DNA of 64,000 nt from Volutella citrinella (lineage: Eukaryota; Ascomycota; Sordariomycetes; Hypocreales; Nectriaceae): contig JAWZSP010000003.1 in the NCBI GenBank assembly GCA_034401135.1, forward strand, positions 4,216,001 through 4,280,000, read 5' to 3'. Shown here piece by piece: positions 1-9,786 of the stretch. A model generated the notes under the pieces. The model worked only from the letters and a program-made list of their open reading frames with translations. It did no database searches and was not told the DNA's origin. Made by a program: the position numbers and the translations under genes. How positions within the stretch are numbered: position 1 is the stretch's first letter; every line of letters begins with the position of its first letter.

Positions 1-318
1 TGGTGTTGTGTCGTATATCGTCCACTCGCTCTCGCTCTCGTCTTGATCCTGAGTCTGGGTGATGTGGAACTGGTGACGCAGCGGCAAGGCGGCTAAATGG
101 TCCTTTATTGAGCGCCAGGCCGCATCCGGGTCTCGAATTGGCGAGGATGGAGTTGGAGGGCTGTCTGGCGGCGCGTTTCCCGGCCCATCTGGGGACAAAG
201 AGGGTTCATTCTCATCGACATCGCCCTGAGTGTTGCCCAGCACGATCTGTTGAGAAATGACGCCTCGTGCGAGAAAACACCATATAAGCGGCACGAGGGC
301 GGTGATGCTAACTCTCAT
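1..318 (-). CDS. Secretory-pathway protein, N-terminal part (cut by window edge)
   Basis: An open frame runs from an ATG at 318 off the left edge without a stop, giving the first 106 residues of a protein. The start is chosen because it opens directly into a hydrophobic stretch (MRVSITALVPLIWCFLARG) typical of a cleaved signal peptide or ER signal anchor. It is followed by an acidic, proline-rich, probably disordered linker (about residues 30-60, PPDSPPTPSSP) and then a more ordered segment beginning around DPDAAWRSIKDHLAAL. The serine/glutamate run at about residues 95-101 is coded by a short CTCGCT-type repeat. No family could be recognised from this piece; it could be secreted, ER-luminal or a type I membrane protein. 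It is divergent from the lipase gene at 1435. Confidence 0.6.
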   Translation of the reverse strand, partial: MRVSITALVPLIWCFLARGVISQQIVLGNTQGDVDENEPSLSPDGPGNAPPDSPPTPSSPIRDPDAAWRSIKDHLAALPLRHQFHITQTQDQDESESEWTIYDTTP

Positions 319-1434
319 TTCGTTACTGGATGCGTAAATACCTCCAGACTTGTCGCAGGTATGTGCCTGTGGAGAGAGGGCCAATGGGACAAGAAACTGT
401 GAAGTTGTGCAGAGTGGATGGTCGTGAATGTTGCTGGGCAATCTCACCTGTGGGGCGGCATCTCTCTTCATGATCCCTGTCGCATTTGCCTAACACCTTT
501 CGAGTTGCCCGATTTGACAACCCGAAATAATAAGTTGTTATACACAAAGAAAAGCAAGTTGCTTTCTCTATATTTGAAAGGAATTTGAACCTAGATGTCA
601 CTCGAATCATAATCCGATAACCATGCGGGAATTGCATGTCTGTGTCGAGAGGTTAGGAGGTTTCGGGTTTATTGGTGCGAAAGACATGGGCAAAACGGCG
701 AAGCGAAGCGATCTTGTCTATAGTCTGAATTGTAGCAATTCCAGCTGGTGTTAATCCACGCTTGGAAATGGCAGGTACTTGGCAGACGATCCCGTCTAAA
801 TTCGACCCCACATGAATATACAGCCTTATAGCCAAGACTGCATATTACATGTATTCACTAATCCGTCGGCTTTCTCAATGCCCGGCGGCTTTCAGAGCGT
901 GACTCAAACCGGGTAGACGACTATGGGCTCTTGCACAATCAAACAGCAGAGGTTGTTCGCCAGTCTTCACGTCAGGGCAGAAACAACCAGCCATGACAAA
1001 CACGACCGTATGAGTTGTGTCTTGGAGAGATTTGACAGTCTAACTCCGCCCTCTAAGTCCGAGCCTACTTCCTCCTTGGGCCAGCTGATGGGGCATGCGG
1101 CTGTCTTACTCGCTGACGCTGGAGTGGGTCACCCGGGAGCCAAGACTCTATGAGCCCTAGGGGTGAAGTCCGCAAGGCCCGCAAGGCCCGAATCCGACTC
1201 ACCCGCAGCAGTCAGTTGCGCCGAGCCCGACGGGGGGGGGGTCACCCCACTGACGTACCTGCCTGCGTCGCCCCCATGATAGCGATCCGTTGGCGGGCAG
1301 GGGTCCGACGTAGGTACCAGCGCACTACGCAAGTTGATGATACAACTGACTGGCCACCCCGTCCCAACAACTTTCTCTCACCACACACTCGCATCTCTCC
1401 TGTCGTCGCTGCATTCCCCGTTCAAGATTCCGCC
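319..1434. other. Divergent intergenic region (promoters of the left-edge gene and the lipase)
   Basis: About 1.1 kb between two divergent genes. Open frames here are short, lack splice-consistent extensions and resemble no family. A run of nine G occurs near 1230. Nothing else specific was seen. Confidence 0.5.
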
Positions 1435-2864
1435 ATGGATAGTGCCGGTGGGAGCATCCGGGCCTCGCATCTCTGCGTCCTGGTCCACGGGGTAAGCCGT
1501 CATAGACTGCCTGGCTGAGAGAACTGGTGCTGACCACGCCTGATAGCTTTGGGGAAACCCCGAGCACATGCGCAACATCGCAAAAGCCCTCCGCGACCGC
1601 CATTCCCGCGACGATTTGTACCTCCTACTCGCCAAGAAGAACAGCGGCAGCTTTACCTACGATGGCATCGAGCGCGGCGGCGAGCGCGTTTGCGCCGAGA
1701 TTGAGCAGGAGCTGCGCGACATTGAGAGCCGTGGCGGCAAGATAACGAAGCTGAGCATCATCGGATACTCTCTCGGAGGTCTAGTCTCGCGATACGCCGT
1801 TGGCCTTCTGGAAGCAAAGGGCATTTTAGATACTGTGGAGTGCAAGGTAAGCAACCGTGCCATTCACGCTCGACGGTGAAGCTTGTGGCTGACAATGATT
1901 GCTGCAGAATTTCGTGACATTCGCTTCCCCCCATCTCGGCGTACGCACACCCCTCAAGGGCTGGCACAACCATGTCTGGAACGTCATGGGTGCCAGGACT
2001 TTGTCCATGTCTGGCCACCAACTGTTCACCATTGACAAGTTCCGCGACACCGGTCGGCCGCTGCTTTCCGTCCTCGCCGATCCCAACTCCATATTCATGT
2101 CTGGCCTGCGCAAGTTTCAACGTCGTACTCTCTACACCAATATCGTCAACGATCGAAGCGCCGTCTACTATACTACGGGAATCGCGAAGACGGACCCCTA
2201 CACTAAGATGGATAATGTCAAAGTTCACTACCTGAAGGGATACGAAGGGGTGATTCTTGATCCACTGCACTCAGTTGCTCCTTTCCCCAAGGTTCAGCGC
2301 CCGACGTCGTTGTCTACGATTTCAGCAGCGACCATGAAGTGGATTAGACGTATACCGTTTCTTCTGGCAGTAGCAGTATTTGTACCTATTGGAGTGGTGG
2401 GATTCCTCTTCAACTCCATCATCCAGACGGTTCGCAGCTCCAAGCGGATCAAGCTGCACGAGACAGGCCAGGCCGGTGTCAATATCGACGAGTACCGAGT
2501 ACCACTCTTGCTCAAGGAGTTTCGCGAAGAGGTGGAAAACGTCTACGAAGCGCTCAACAGCTCTCAGAATCAGGAGTATCTGGCCACCGAGGACGAAGAC
2601 GACGAGAACCTGAGGGCCGAGGAACAGCTGGTGATGAGGCGAGAGCGAAGAATGTCAATCCCGGCCCAGCCCACTCTTGCCTTGGCTCCTTATCAGTTTG
2701 AGATGATTGCCAACCTGGATGCCCTCGGCTGGCGCAAGTATCCTGTGTGGATCCAGAAAGTCCGCCACACCCATGCGGCCATCATTGTTCGGATGGACAA
2801 GAAGACATTCTCTGAGGGGTGGGTGGTGCTGAAGCACTTTTCGGAGGACGAGTTCCTGATTTGA
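1435..2864 (+). CDS. DUF676 / ROG1-type lipase (serine esterase) with a membrane segment
   Basis: Three exons (1435-1491, 1547-1846, 1908-2864) give 437 residues; both introns have clean GTAAGC donors and AG acceptors and keep frame. The N-terminus carries the alpha/beta-hydrolase opening LCVLVHGLWGNP (about residues 13-24, oxyanion side) and the nucleophile elbow GYSLGG with Ser94. This combination is the DUF676 family of fungal lipases (yeast Rog1, Lpl1 and relatives), which hydrolyse acyl chains of glycero- or phospholipids, Lpl1 on lipid droplets. A hydrophobic stretch around residues 260-285 (PFLLAVAVFVPIGVVGFLF) could anchor it to a membrane or droplet surface. The C-terminal part includes an acidic linker (EDEDDE) before a final conserved block with WVVLKHF. 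Which lipid it acts on cannot be told from sequence. Confidence 0.85.
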
Positions 2865-5459
2865 CCATGCTGGGCCATGGACAATGGGAGCCGGGACTGG
2901 AAAAGAAGTAATTCTCATGTTGGATTGTAATATGCATGACGTTGGATGATTGGAGTATGGTGTATCTTAGACACTGGATGGATTCTTTTCCGAGTAGATA
3001 TCGGCGTTGTATATCATTGTATTTTCCTGCAGTGAGAATTAATAATCGGACGGACTTGGTCAATCTATATTACCAACTTTTTGGAATCTCGAGGTAGTGG
3101 ATGTCAGGCAACCAACTGATGGGAGAGCTGGTGTAAAGTTGTATCGCTGCGGCTCCCCGCGTCGCCGTGTTAAAGGGGTGATGATGTTTAATGGCGAAAG
3201 CTCGATATCGTCTTCAATGGCAAGGTTCAAAGCAGGATGGTCTCATGGTCTCAACATACAGACCACTGCATCTCATTCCGACCCCTTGTATTTCTCGACG
3301 AGGCAGTGGACCAGTCTGTAAAGTAATAACAAGTCCATGTCGGACCTTCGTGGCTAACGGCAATTTCGTTCAAAACGGACCTGTCTTTACCGCAAGCATC
3401 GTGAAAGGCCGATTCCAGTTTGTGCCTTTGTTATTGGCCACAGTACTGCCACCGGAATCCCAGGGAGCGTTATTATCGCGTACCACACTGCACGTCTTCA
3501 AGTTACTACTCATGACATTCAGCGCATGCGTTTTAGATTCCGGACGTGAACAAATAAGAATTCTCAGGTTTTAGGGGGCCGCCATCTGAGTTACGAGCAC
3601 TTGGCCATCACTGGCTTGGAACTCTCCTGAATAGAAGCGTTGGATGAGCTGGTAGCCTGTGTAGCAACTCGCCCTTCTCCACGCCTCTGAGGGTGAAATG
3701 CTGGGATCTAGTCTTATAAGCCTTGATTTCAGGAGCCAAACTTCAAGGCCATTTGCAAACTGGAGAACGGTTGTTCACACTCCCACCAGATGTTGGACTT
3801 TGCAAGGTTCCTTGAGTCAATGCAATGCATCTAGCATACGGGGCAAGAAAATTCGAACCATCAACTCGTTTACAGACTCATAGGCGACTCGATCCTCATG
3901 GTATCATGATGAGCCTGAATTTGGTGTGGAATATTTGATTCAGGGTCGAGTAGCGCCATTGTCGACCCAATCATCGTCCATGGGTCGAGGCGGCGGCGTG
4001 TGGAGGTATTAGCGTGCACGCCAGATCGACACTATCGCCAGCCGCCTCTCATAGCCTCGTGGGTGGGCGAGCCTCTTTTTGAGCTGCCAGCAATAACAGT
4101 GCATTGTCCCCGTGCGAGTCGGTGCCAGATACTCGGACTGAGATGTGGCATAGCTGCAGGTGAGGCAGCCGAGTTAAGCGACGGAAACAAAAAGTACCAA
4201 TTGCTTCTGCAAGGGTTGTAACGTCGGCTTACGTATCAGATACAAAACCTACGCTCGCCGGCAGATGCAACAACCAAGAGGTCGGACGCCTGCGATGCCG
4301 GCAGATGCTGATGCGATCATTGATGTCTTGGTCGGTGGCTGCATTGTGCCCATTGACGACCATCTTGGCCCTCACTGTAGAATAAGCAAATCGAATTTCC
4401 ATTGCCGATGACCTGATTTGCGCGGGGCCATTGGAGGGGTGCGTGAGCCTTCAGTTTGACTGGGCTGCACGGCTGGGACGAGTTGGGCGCATCCTCGCCT
4501 CATAGTCGCCTGACACGTGAAGATGGACGCATCATAAATCTGCGGCTTGTCAGTCGTCCATGACGCACAGACCCGGCGGCGGACTCGGGAGCGAAGCTGT
4601 TTTGTGGGCGGCGTCACGTGCACCACTTCCTCGCTGTTCTGCATCGTTCCTCCTCCCCTCGGAGCAGCCCAATCAGATGGCCTTGCCGGATGAGATTCCC
4701 CGCACTCTCAGCCAATAGTAGCGCGTAATCTTCCCCGGCAGTGGCGGGGCGCTGTGACCCAGATAGCTTGGGCCGATGCAGCCGGCCCTTCGATTGGCCG
4801 AATCAGACGACTGGATTAGTTTTCTGTGCTGGCTGGTCGGGGTCGCACAAGTTTGAGCGAGGTGGTGCTCCCTCGGGCACCCTTGTTGCTGTACGCTGCT
4901 GCTTCCTCAGGTGCTTTAGCTGGTCCGTCGAGGTCGCGAGACCACACCACTTTCTCCCCTTTGCTCCTCCACCTCGTCTCGTCTCATCTCGCCTCCTCTT
5001 CTCTTCAATCCGCAACTCTGCTTTTTCCCATCGCCACCAAAGGCTTTTTCCCTCTTGTTGCGGTTCATCTGGTCGTGAGCATCAGTAATCCCCTGGACCG
5101 CTAGACCCGCCCGCTATCTCCGTACAGCGCTGCGCTTGCACTACTCCTCGTACCCTTGTCACATCTGCGGGTCCCTTCGGCATACCATCGTTTTTCCGGC
5201 TGGCTGGAGTTGCTCCGCTCCTCTTCTTTTTCCAACACAATCCACCCGACGACAGCTTCGACCGAGGATTCTTTTCGCGCAGCCCTCCCACGCAGCTTTT
5301 CCCGTGGCAGTCGGTCATTGGCGTAAGAATCCTCCAGGGTCGCTTGGTCAATTGAGCAGTACCGAGTCGTCGTCCCGGCACCAGCTCTCCGTCTCCATCA
5401 AACAACTTGCCGGCCTCCTTAGCACAAGGCAGAGCTGTTGTCGCTCGCAATCCGCAACA
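2865..5459. other. Gene-free interval, including the UPS1-like promoter and leader
   Basis: About 2.6 kb. The left part is the lipase 3' region; short open frames around 3100-4200 have no recognisable content. From about 4600 the sequence holds CCAAT boxes and then a pyrimidine-rich stretch (4900-5450) that looks like a leader of the downstream Ups1-like gene. No RNA gene was recognised. Confidence 0.45.
4615..4797. promoter_or_regulatory. CACGTG plus three CCAAT boxes upstream of the Ups1-like gene
   Basis: A CACGTG E-box lies at 4615-4620. CCAAT pentamers lie at 4669-4673 and 4712-4716 on the plus strand and at 4793-4797 on the minus strand (ATTGG). In fungi the CCAAT-binding HapB/C/E complex controls many mitochondrial genes, and the gene downstream is predicted to act in the mitochondrial intermembrane space. 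The spacing to the ATG (660-790 nt) fits a long leader. Functional use is inferred. Confidence 0.4.
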
Positions 5460-6158
5460 ATGGTGCTCACACACACGACCAACCATACCTACTCTCACCC
5501 TTTCCCTACCGTCACCCTCGCCTTCTTCCTCCGATACTCGTCTCCTCAGCTCAATCCATTCGCCTCCCACGTCTTGAGCACCGACACCATCGAGCACCAT
5601 GTCGACCCCAAGACCAAGCGTCTGCACACCACCCGCCTCCATCTGAAGAAGAGCCGCATGCCTGCCGCCATCTACAAGCTTCTTCCGGCTAGTGTTACTG
5701 GTGGCGGCACCGGCGAGAAGGCCTCGTACGTTCTCGAGACGAGCGTCGTCGACATCAAGGAGGGCTGGATGAAGACGGAAAGCCGCAACCTCAACTTTAC
5801 CGGTGTTCTGTCGGTCGTCGAGAAGCAGCAGTTCGGCATCCCCATCGAAGGGGCACCGCCTACTTCCAGCCACGAGACCCCTGTCACCACCATGGTCGAG
5901 TTCAAGTCACGACTGGGCGAGAAGCTCCGAGGCAAGATAGGCCAAGCCCGGGAGGACGGGTGGCTCTCGGGAGTTGTGGGCGGTTGGGGCACAAAGGGTA
6001 TCCAGCGCAGCATCGAGACCATTGCATCCACCAAGACTCAGGACCAGCTGGTCAAGAGCCGCGACGGCATGCGACTCATCCTCGAGCGACTACGGAACAG
6101 CGGCGTTGTCAGCGTTCTCGAGACCATACGACGGGAGCGCCAGCACCAGCTCCTCTGA
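5460..6158 (+). CDS. UPS1: PRELI/MSF1 domain protein, Ups1-like phosphatidic acid transfer protein
   Basis: A single exon of 232 residues. The frame is open 108 codons further upstream, but the ATG at 5460 is chosen because the PRELI domain starts immediately (MVLTHTTNHTYSHPFPTVTL) and the upstream translation is a leader-like Ser/Pro-rich sequence. The domain order matches yeast Ups1: an N-terminal strand, HVLSTDTIEHHVD at about residues 42-54, TTRLHLKKSRMP, then a C-terminal helix. Ups1 works with Mdm35 in the mitochondrial intermembrane space, carrying phosphatidic acid from outer to inner membrane for cardiolipin synthesis. An insertion of glycine- and threonine-rich sequence sits around residues 80-88. 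A second family member of the Ups2/3 type lies at 53773-54336 in this window. Confidence 0.85.
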   Translation: MVLTHTTNHTYSHPFPTVTLAFFLRYSSPQLNPFASHVLSTDTIEHHVDPKTKRLHTTRLHLKKSRMPAAIYKLLPASVTGGGTGEKASYVLETSVVDIKEGWMKTESRNLNFTGVLSVVEKQQFGIPIEGAPPTSSHETPVTTMVEFKSRLGEKLRGKIGQAREDGWLSGVVGGWGTKGIQRSIETIASTKTQDQLVKSRDGMRLILERLRNSGVVSVLETIRRERQHQLL

Positions 6159-6834
6159 TCTACCAGCGCGCCCGCTGGTGTTTGTACAATTTTGGGCGAA
6201 CAAATAGGGCCATCTCCAGGGGCCTCGACCGGACCGCGCCACGCGTGGCGCAACACTGACGACACCACGGATTTTATGTACCCCCTGTACTGTATTACTA
6301 TCATCATCATCTTCCTTCAAGCACGGCGCTCAGAGTGTATTTATGAATTGGAGCCTATGGCGGGACGCCAGAAGAGAGGAATCCAAGGTTGCCTGCAAAG
6401 CAGAGCCAATTTGAGGTGGCCAGGTGAAGGGAACGAGGTCGTGTGCATCCTGCATGCTATGACGACCAAATCAATGTTGTATCCCCCCTCTTGTATTTAT
6501 TACTACACACAACATGTGGAGACAGGAATCCAAAAGGCGACAAGATTCGCTATTCAGACCAATCATGGTACCGTTGTTCTTTACGCACACTGCCGCTTTC
6601 AGATGGATGTTATTGACTTTGTAGGTTTGGATAGCGTTGGGGACGCATTGTGAGGGAAAATCTCGCAGGTTATTTGCCTACGTGTGGACAAGTCGAACGC
6701 CAATACTCTCGATACAAGAATTTAAAGTTGGATATTTGCCCACGGATCACCTTCCATCGGCAAACCAAATGTTCCGAGCCTCAACGCCAGTTATACTAAT
6801 TATTAGCCTTTTGCTCCACCACCCTTCCCTTCCC
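6159..6834. other. Intergenic region between converging genes
   Basis: About 0.7 kb between the 3' ends of the Ups1-like and Rds1-like genes. A 153-codon open frame at 6192-6653 has no domain-like content and lies in the expected 3' UTR. Nothing else seen. Confidence 0.45.
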
Positions 6835-7928
6835 TTAGCTGATCTCGATGAGTGCCGGACCAGCAGCAACAGAGTCGTCGGAGAAGTCGGTCTTGGAAGC
6901 AGTCAAAACAACATAACTCTGGCCCTTGAAGCCTTCAGGAACCACGACATGGAAAGCGCCGTCAACCTGCTTGGCCTCAACAAAGGTGGGACCCGTGACA
7001 GCGATGAAGGCGGCAAAGGTCGGGCCACCGCTGACGTTTTGAATGAGGATGCCCTGGGGAGATGGTTAGCTGGTTGATCAAACCGTGGGCAGAGCCGCGG
7101 ATGGGCATGGACTTACGGGCGTGTGGAGCACCATGGTGTCACCCGTCTTGGGCTTCGGGGCGGCAGGGTCCAGGCTCAGCGCAGGGAAGGCCTTGACGGG
7201 CAGCGGGGGGTTGGTGCTCGGGCACTCGACGATGAAGGGCGATGCCAGGGAGAAGACCTCGTTGAGGGAGAGGGGAGCGTCAAAGGACTGAGGAGCGGGC
7301 TCCTGGCCTATGCGCGAGCGCAGGAAGGCCGAGTGGCGGGCCTCGACAGTGAGGATGGAGCCGGCGGCGGTGAGGGTTGTCTTGTCGGCGATCTTGGCGG
7401 CAGCGCCCAGGTAGGCGGAGACGCCGACACCCTCGAGGACGGAGGCGGTGGCGAGGAACGTCTTGACGTCGACGGACCCGAAGTTGTACTTGCACTCCTG
7501 GACGGGAGTTGCGCCGGCGCCTGTTGGAGTTGGAGTTAGCTGTGTTGACGACAGTATGGAGAAGAGGGGATCCTACCTTGGAGGGCCTTTGTGAGGAAGC
7601 CAACGTGATCGCTCTCGTCCTTGGCGACCTTTTGGAGGTTTGCGTGAAAGGCAGCGTCGACACCGGCGGCGAGGAAGTCGGCCTGGGAGAACTTGGCCAG
7701 GCCCTCGCGGTAGAAGGTGTTCTCGAGGTGCTCAAGGGTGAGGGCGTAGTTGAGGATGTCGGCTGGGGAATGATGTCAGTAAAAGGGTCAATTGGCAACT
7801 CGGTGGGAGTAATCATTTGCTCTGCTCTACTTACCGTCGCTGACTTGCTGCTGGCGCTTGTGGTGCTGGGGCGCGGCCAAGACCAGCCCGACGAGGGTGG
7901 CCGCGAAGGAGAGTCGTGAGACGTACAT
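6835..7928 (-). CDS. Secreted ferritin-like protein (Rds1-type stress protein)
   Basis: Four exons on the minus strand (7928-7835, 7762-7577, 7520-7117, 7053-6835) give 300 residues. The ATG at 7928 opens a signal peptide (MYVSRLSFAATLVGLVLAAP). The ferritin-like four-helix bundle follows at about residues 33-180, with acidic/histidine motifs spaced as metal ligands: LEHLENTFY (about 41-49), KDESDHVGFL (about 77-86) and VEARHSAFLRS (about 152-162). This is the Ferritin_2 family seen in fission yeast Rds1 and many secreted fungal proteins linked to starvation and stress. The C-terminal 110 residues form a beta-rich extension ending in PALIEIS. Metal binding is likely from the residues; a catalytic or storage role is not established. 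The gene is divergent from a small putative GPI protein. Confidence 0.88.
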
Positions 7929-7935
7929 GGTGTAA

Positions 7936-7954
7936 GTGGTGGTGGTGGTGGTGG
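7936..7954. repeat. GTG trinucleotide microsatellite
   Basis: Six tandem GTG units plus one G, immediately upstream of the Rds1-like start codon, so within its likely 5' leader (CAC units on the transcript strand). Confidence 0.85.
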
Positions 7955-8907
7955 ATACTAATAAAAGTGGTAATAGTGAAGATTATACAAGCCAGCTGTA
8001 TGAAAAGAACGTCAAGGCACCAGCGCTCAAGGACGACAAACAACGAAAGTAAACAAGTGCAGAGCCAGAGCTGGACATCGGGAGCAGCATCGTGGCCATT
8101 TTATCTCTGCAATTCTGCCGTCATGGCCAGGGGGGGGGTTGTTCAAGCTTAACTTCAAAACGCAGCCACAACAACAGCATCGCATCGCTTCAAACACGGC
8201 GAGACCACGCCGAGCGATCGGGGAGGGGCAGGGATGCGACTAGGGGGGATAAGCTAATCTGGAAAATGAGTGTCCCCCTGCGCGAACACATCGTTGGCAT
8301 TCGCTACAGTCAGTCAAGATGAGATCGGGCTGCACACGCCGACGGATGCCCCAGGATCCGAAGCGCCGGCTCCGCGTTTCAGCCTCCGTCTGTCTCCCCT
8401 TCCGTCCCCTCCCACACCGCGAGGGTGCCGGTGGCCATGAGGCACATCTGATACACACGCCCTCGGCTTCAAGGGTTGCCGGAGCCCCAGGAGCGTTACG
8501 CTACCTACAACTACCCGGCGTTTGGTCCCTCGGAATCACCCCTGCCGGCGACTCCTTGATGGTAATTAGGACCCCGGGTCGACCAGCTATGGTTTCTGCC
8601 TCTGTCACGTCACGTCGCGGTCCCCAATCAGCGCGAGGACCATGAGCTTTTTTTTTTTTGTTGCCCAGCTTTATTTCGTCATTCCCACCATGGCTTGGGC
8701 GCAAACCCTCCCGCGCGAGGCGGCAAAGTCAATCGCAGTGCGCGAGGCTGAAGAGTTGCATTCCATCGCATTGCTTGGTCCGCCAACTTTAACCTCGATT
8801 TTCCGCATTTAGATCTCTGCGCATCATCAAGATGGGGTTTGTCATTGAGAGGGAATGGGCTATATCTACGCCATGTTCACATTGGGCGCGCCTGCATTCC
8901 CACAATG

Positions 8908-9056
8908 AGCACCACTCTCGCTGAACCATTACTCTCGCTGAACACCACTCTCGCTGGAGCACCACTCTTGTCGAAGCATCACTTTCGCTGAAGCATCACT
9001 CTCGCTGAACATCACTCTCGCTGAACATCACTCTCGCTGAACATCACTCTCGCTGA
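8908..9056 (+). repeat. 16/17-bp minisatellite, nine units
   Basis: Nine head-to-tail copies of a unit close to AGCATCACTCTCGCTGA. Unit lengths in order are 17, 17, 16, 17, 17, 17, 16, 16, 16. The last three are identical 16-mers; the earlier ones differ by one to four bases or by one base of length. There are no unique spacers, so it is not a CRISPR array. It ends 26 bp before the start codon of the gene at 9083 and so probably lies in that gene's 5' leader or core promoter. Confidence 0.9.
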
Positions 9057-9082
9057 CAAGGGCCGCTCGTCGTCGACACGCC

Positions 9083-9556
9083 ATGAACCTCCATCTACTG
9101 TTGTTGGTAGCCGCTGGTAAGTCCTGTAGCCATCTCTAGAATAAAATATCCAAGATCCCGACTGACGCGATTCTAGCTGCGGCCCAGACCCCGACCCCGA
9201 GGCCCAACTCCAACCTCACCGAGGGCAACTTCAGGGTCCTGTCGATTGCGGGTTGCCGCCCCGGCACCTCGCCAGGGTCAAACGGCAAATGTCCTCCGCC
9301 CGCAGCCGTCACGATCGGCCTCAATGAGTCGATGACCATAATGCCTTTCTTTGTTGGGAGCTCCGAGGGCCCCGGGGGCGGAGGCACGCCCACGCCTACA
9401 CCCACGCCCGAGTCCAATCCCAATCCCATGTCTACGCCCATGGTCGTCCCTCAACCAAGCGTAAACCCTGGAGGAGGAGTCTCGGAGGGAGAGAGGGCGT
9501 CTTCCAACATGGGATTCGTCCTCGGCCTGGTTGCTGCGGTTGCTTTGCTCGTCTAA
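9083..9556 (+). CDS. Small secreted, putatively GPI-anchored protein
   Basis: Two exons (9083-9116, 9177-9556) give 137 residues. The first exon encodes most of a signal peptide (MNLHLLLLVAAAAAQ). The mature part has only two cysteines (in AGCRPG and GKCPPP), a potential N-glycosylation site (NLT), a glycine-rich patch followed by a TPTPTPTPE proline-threonine repeat, and a C-terminal hydrophobic tail (MGFVLGLVAAVALLV) after small residues (ASSN). That arrangement is the classic GPI-anchor addition signal, so a wall or plasma-membrane surface protein is inferred. No known domain was recognised; the ordered part is only about 60 residues. Confidence 0.7.
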
Positions 9557-9786
9557 GTAACCCCCCTGCAGAGACAGTCACCACGTACGATCAGTACATC
9601 TAATTTATAATATATAATACATAATATATGTCAATATTTCTAGGACTCCAATGCCCACTCATGATGTCCAACTGCGTAAGTCAGCCTTCTTTACGAATCT
9701 TATCCGGAATATATGTTGCAGACCAAGCGAGAGCATGGAATCCCATTCATGTCAGCACCCATTTTGCATCACAGTCCATGCCGAGT

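Larger units (their letters stand above)
7929..9082. other. Divergent promoter region with minisatellite
   Basis: About 1.15 kb between the Rds1-like gene and the small putative GPI-protein gene. Holds a GTG triplet run, a poly-T run near 8650 and a 149-bp minisatellite listed separately. No gene seen. Confidence 0.5.

Noticed and set aside
8908..9056. Regular short repeats as a possible CRISPR-like array
   Set aside because: Units abut with no unique spacers and the genome is fungal; it is a minisatellite.
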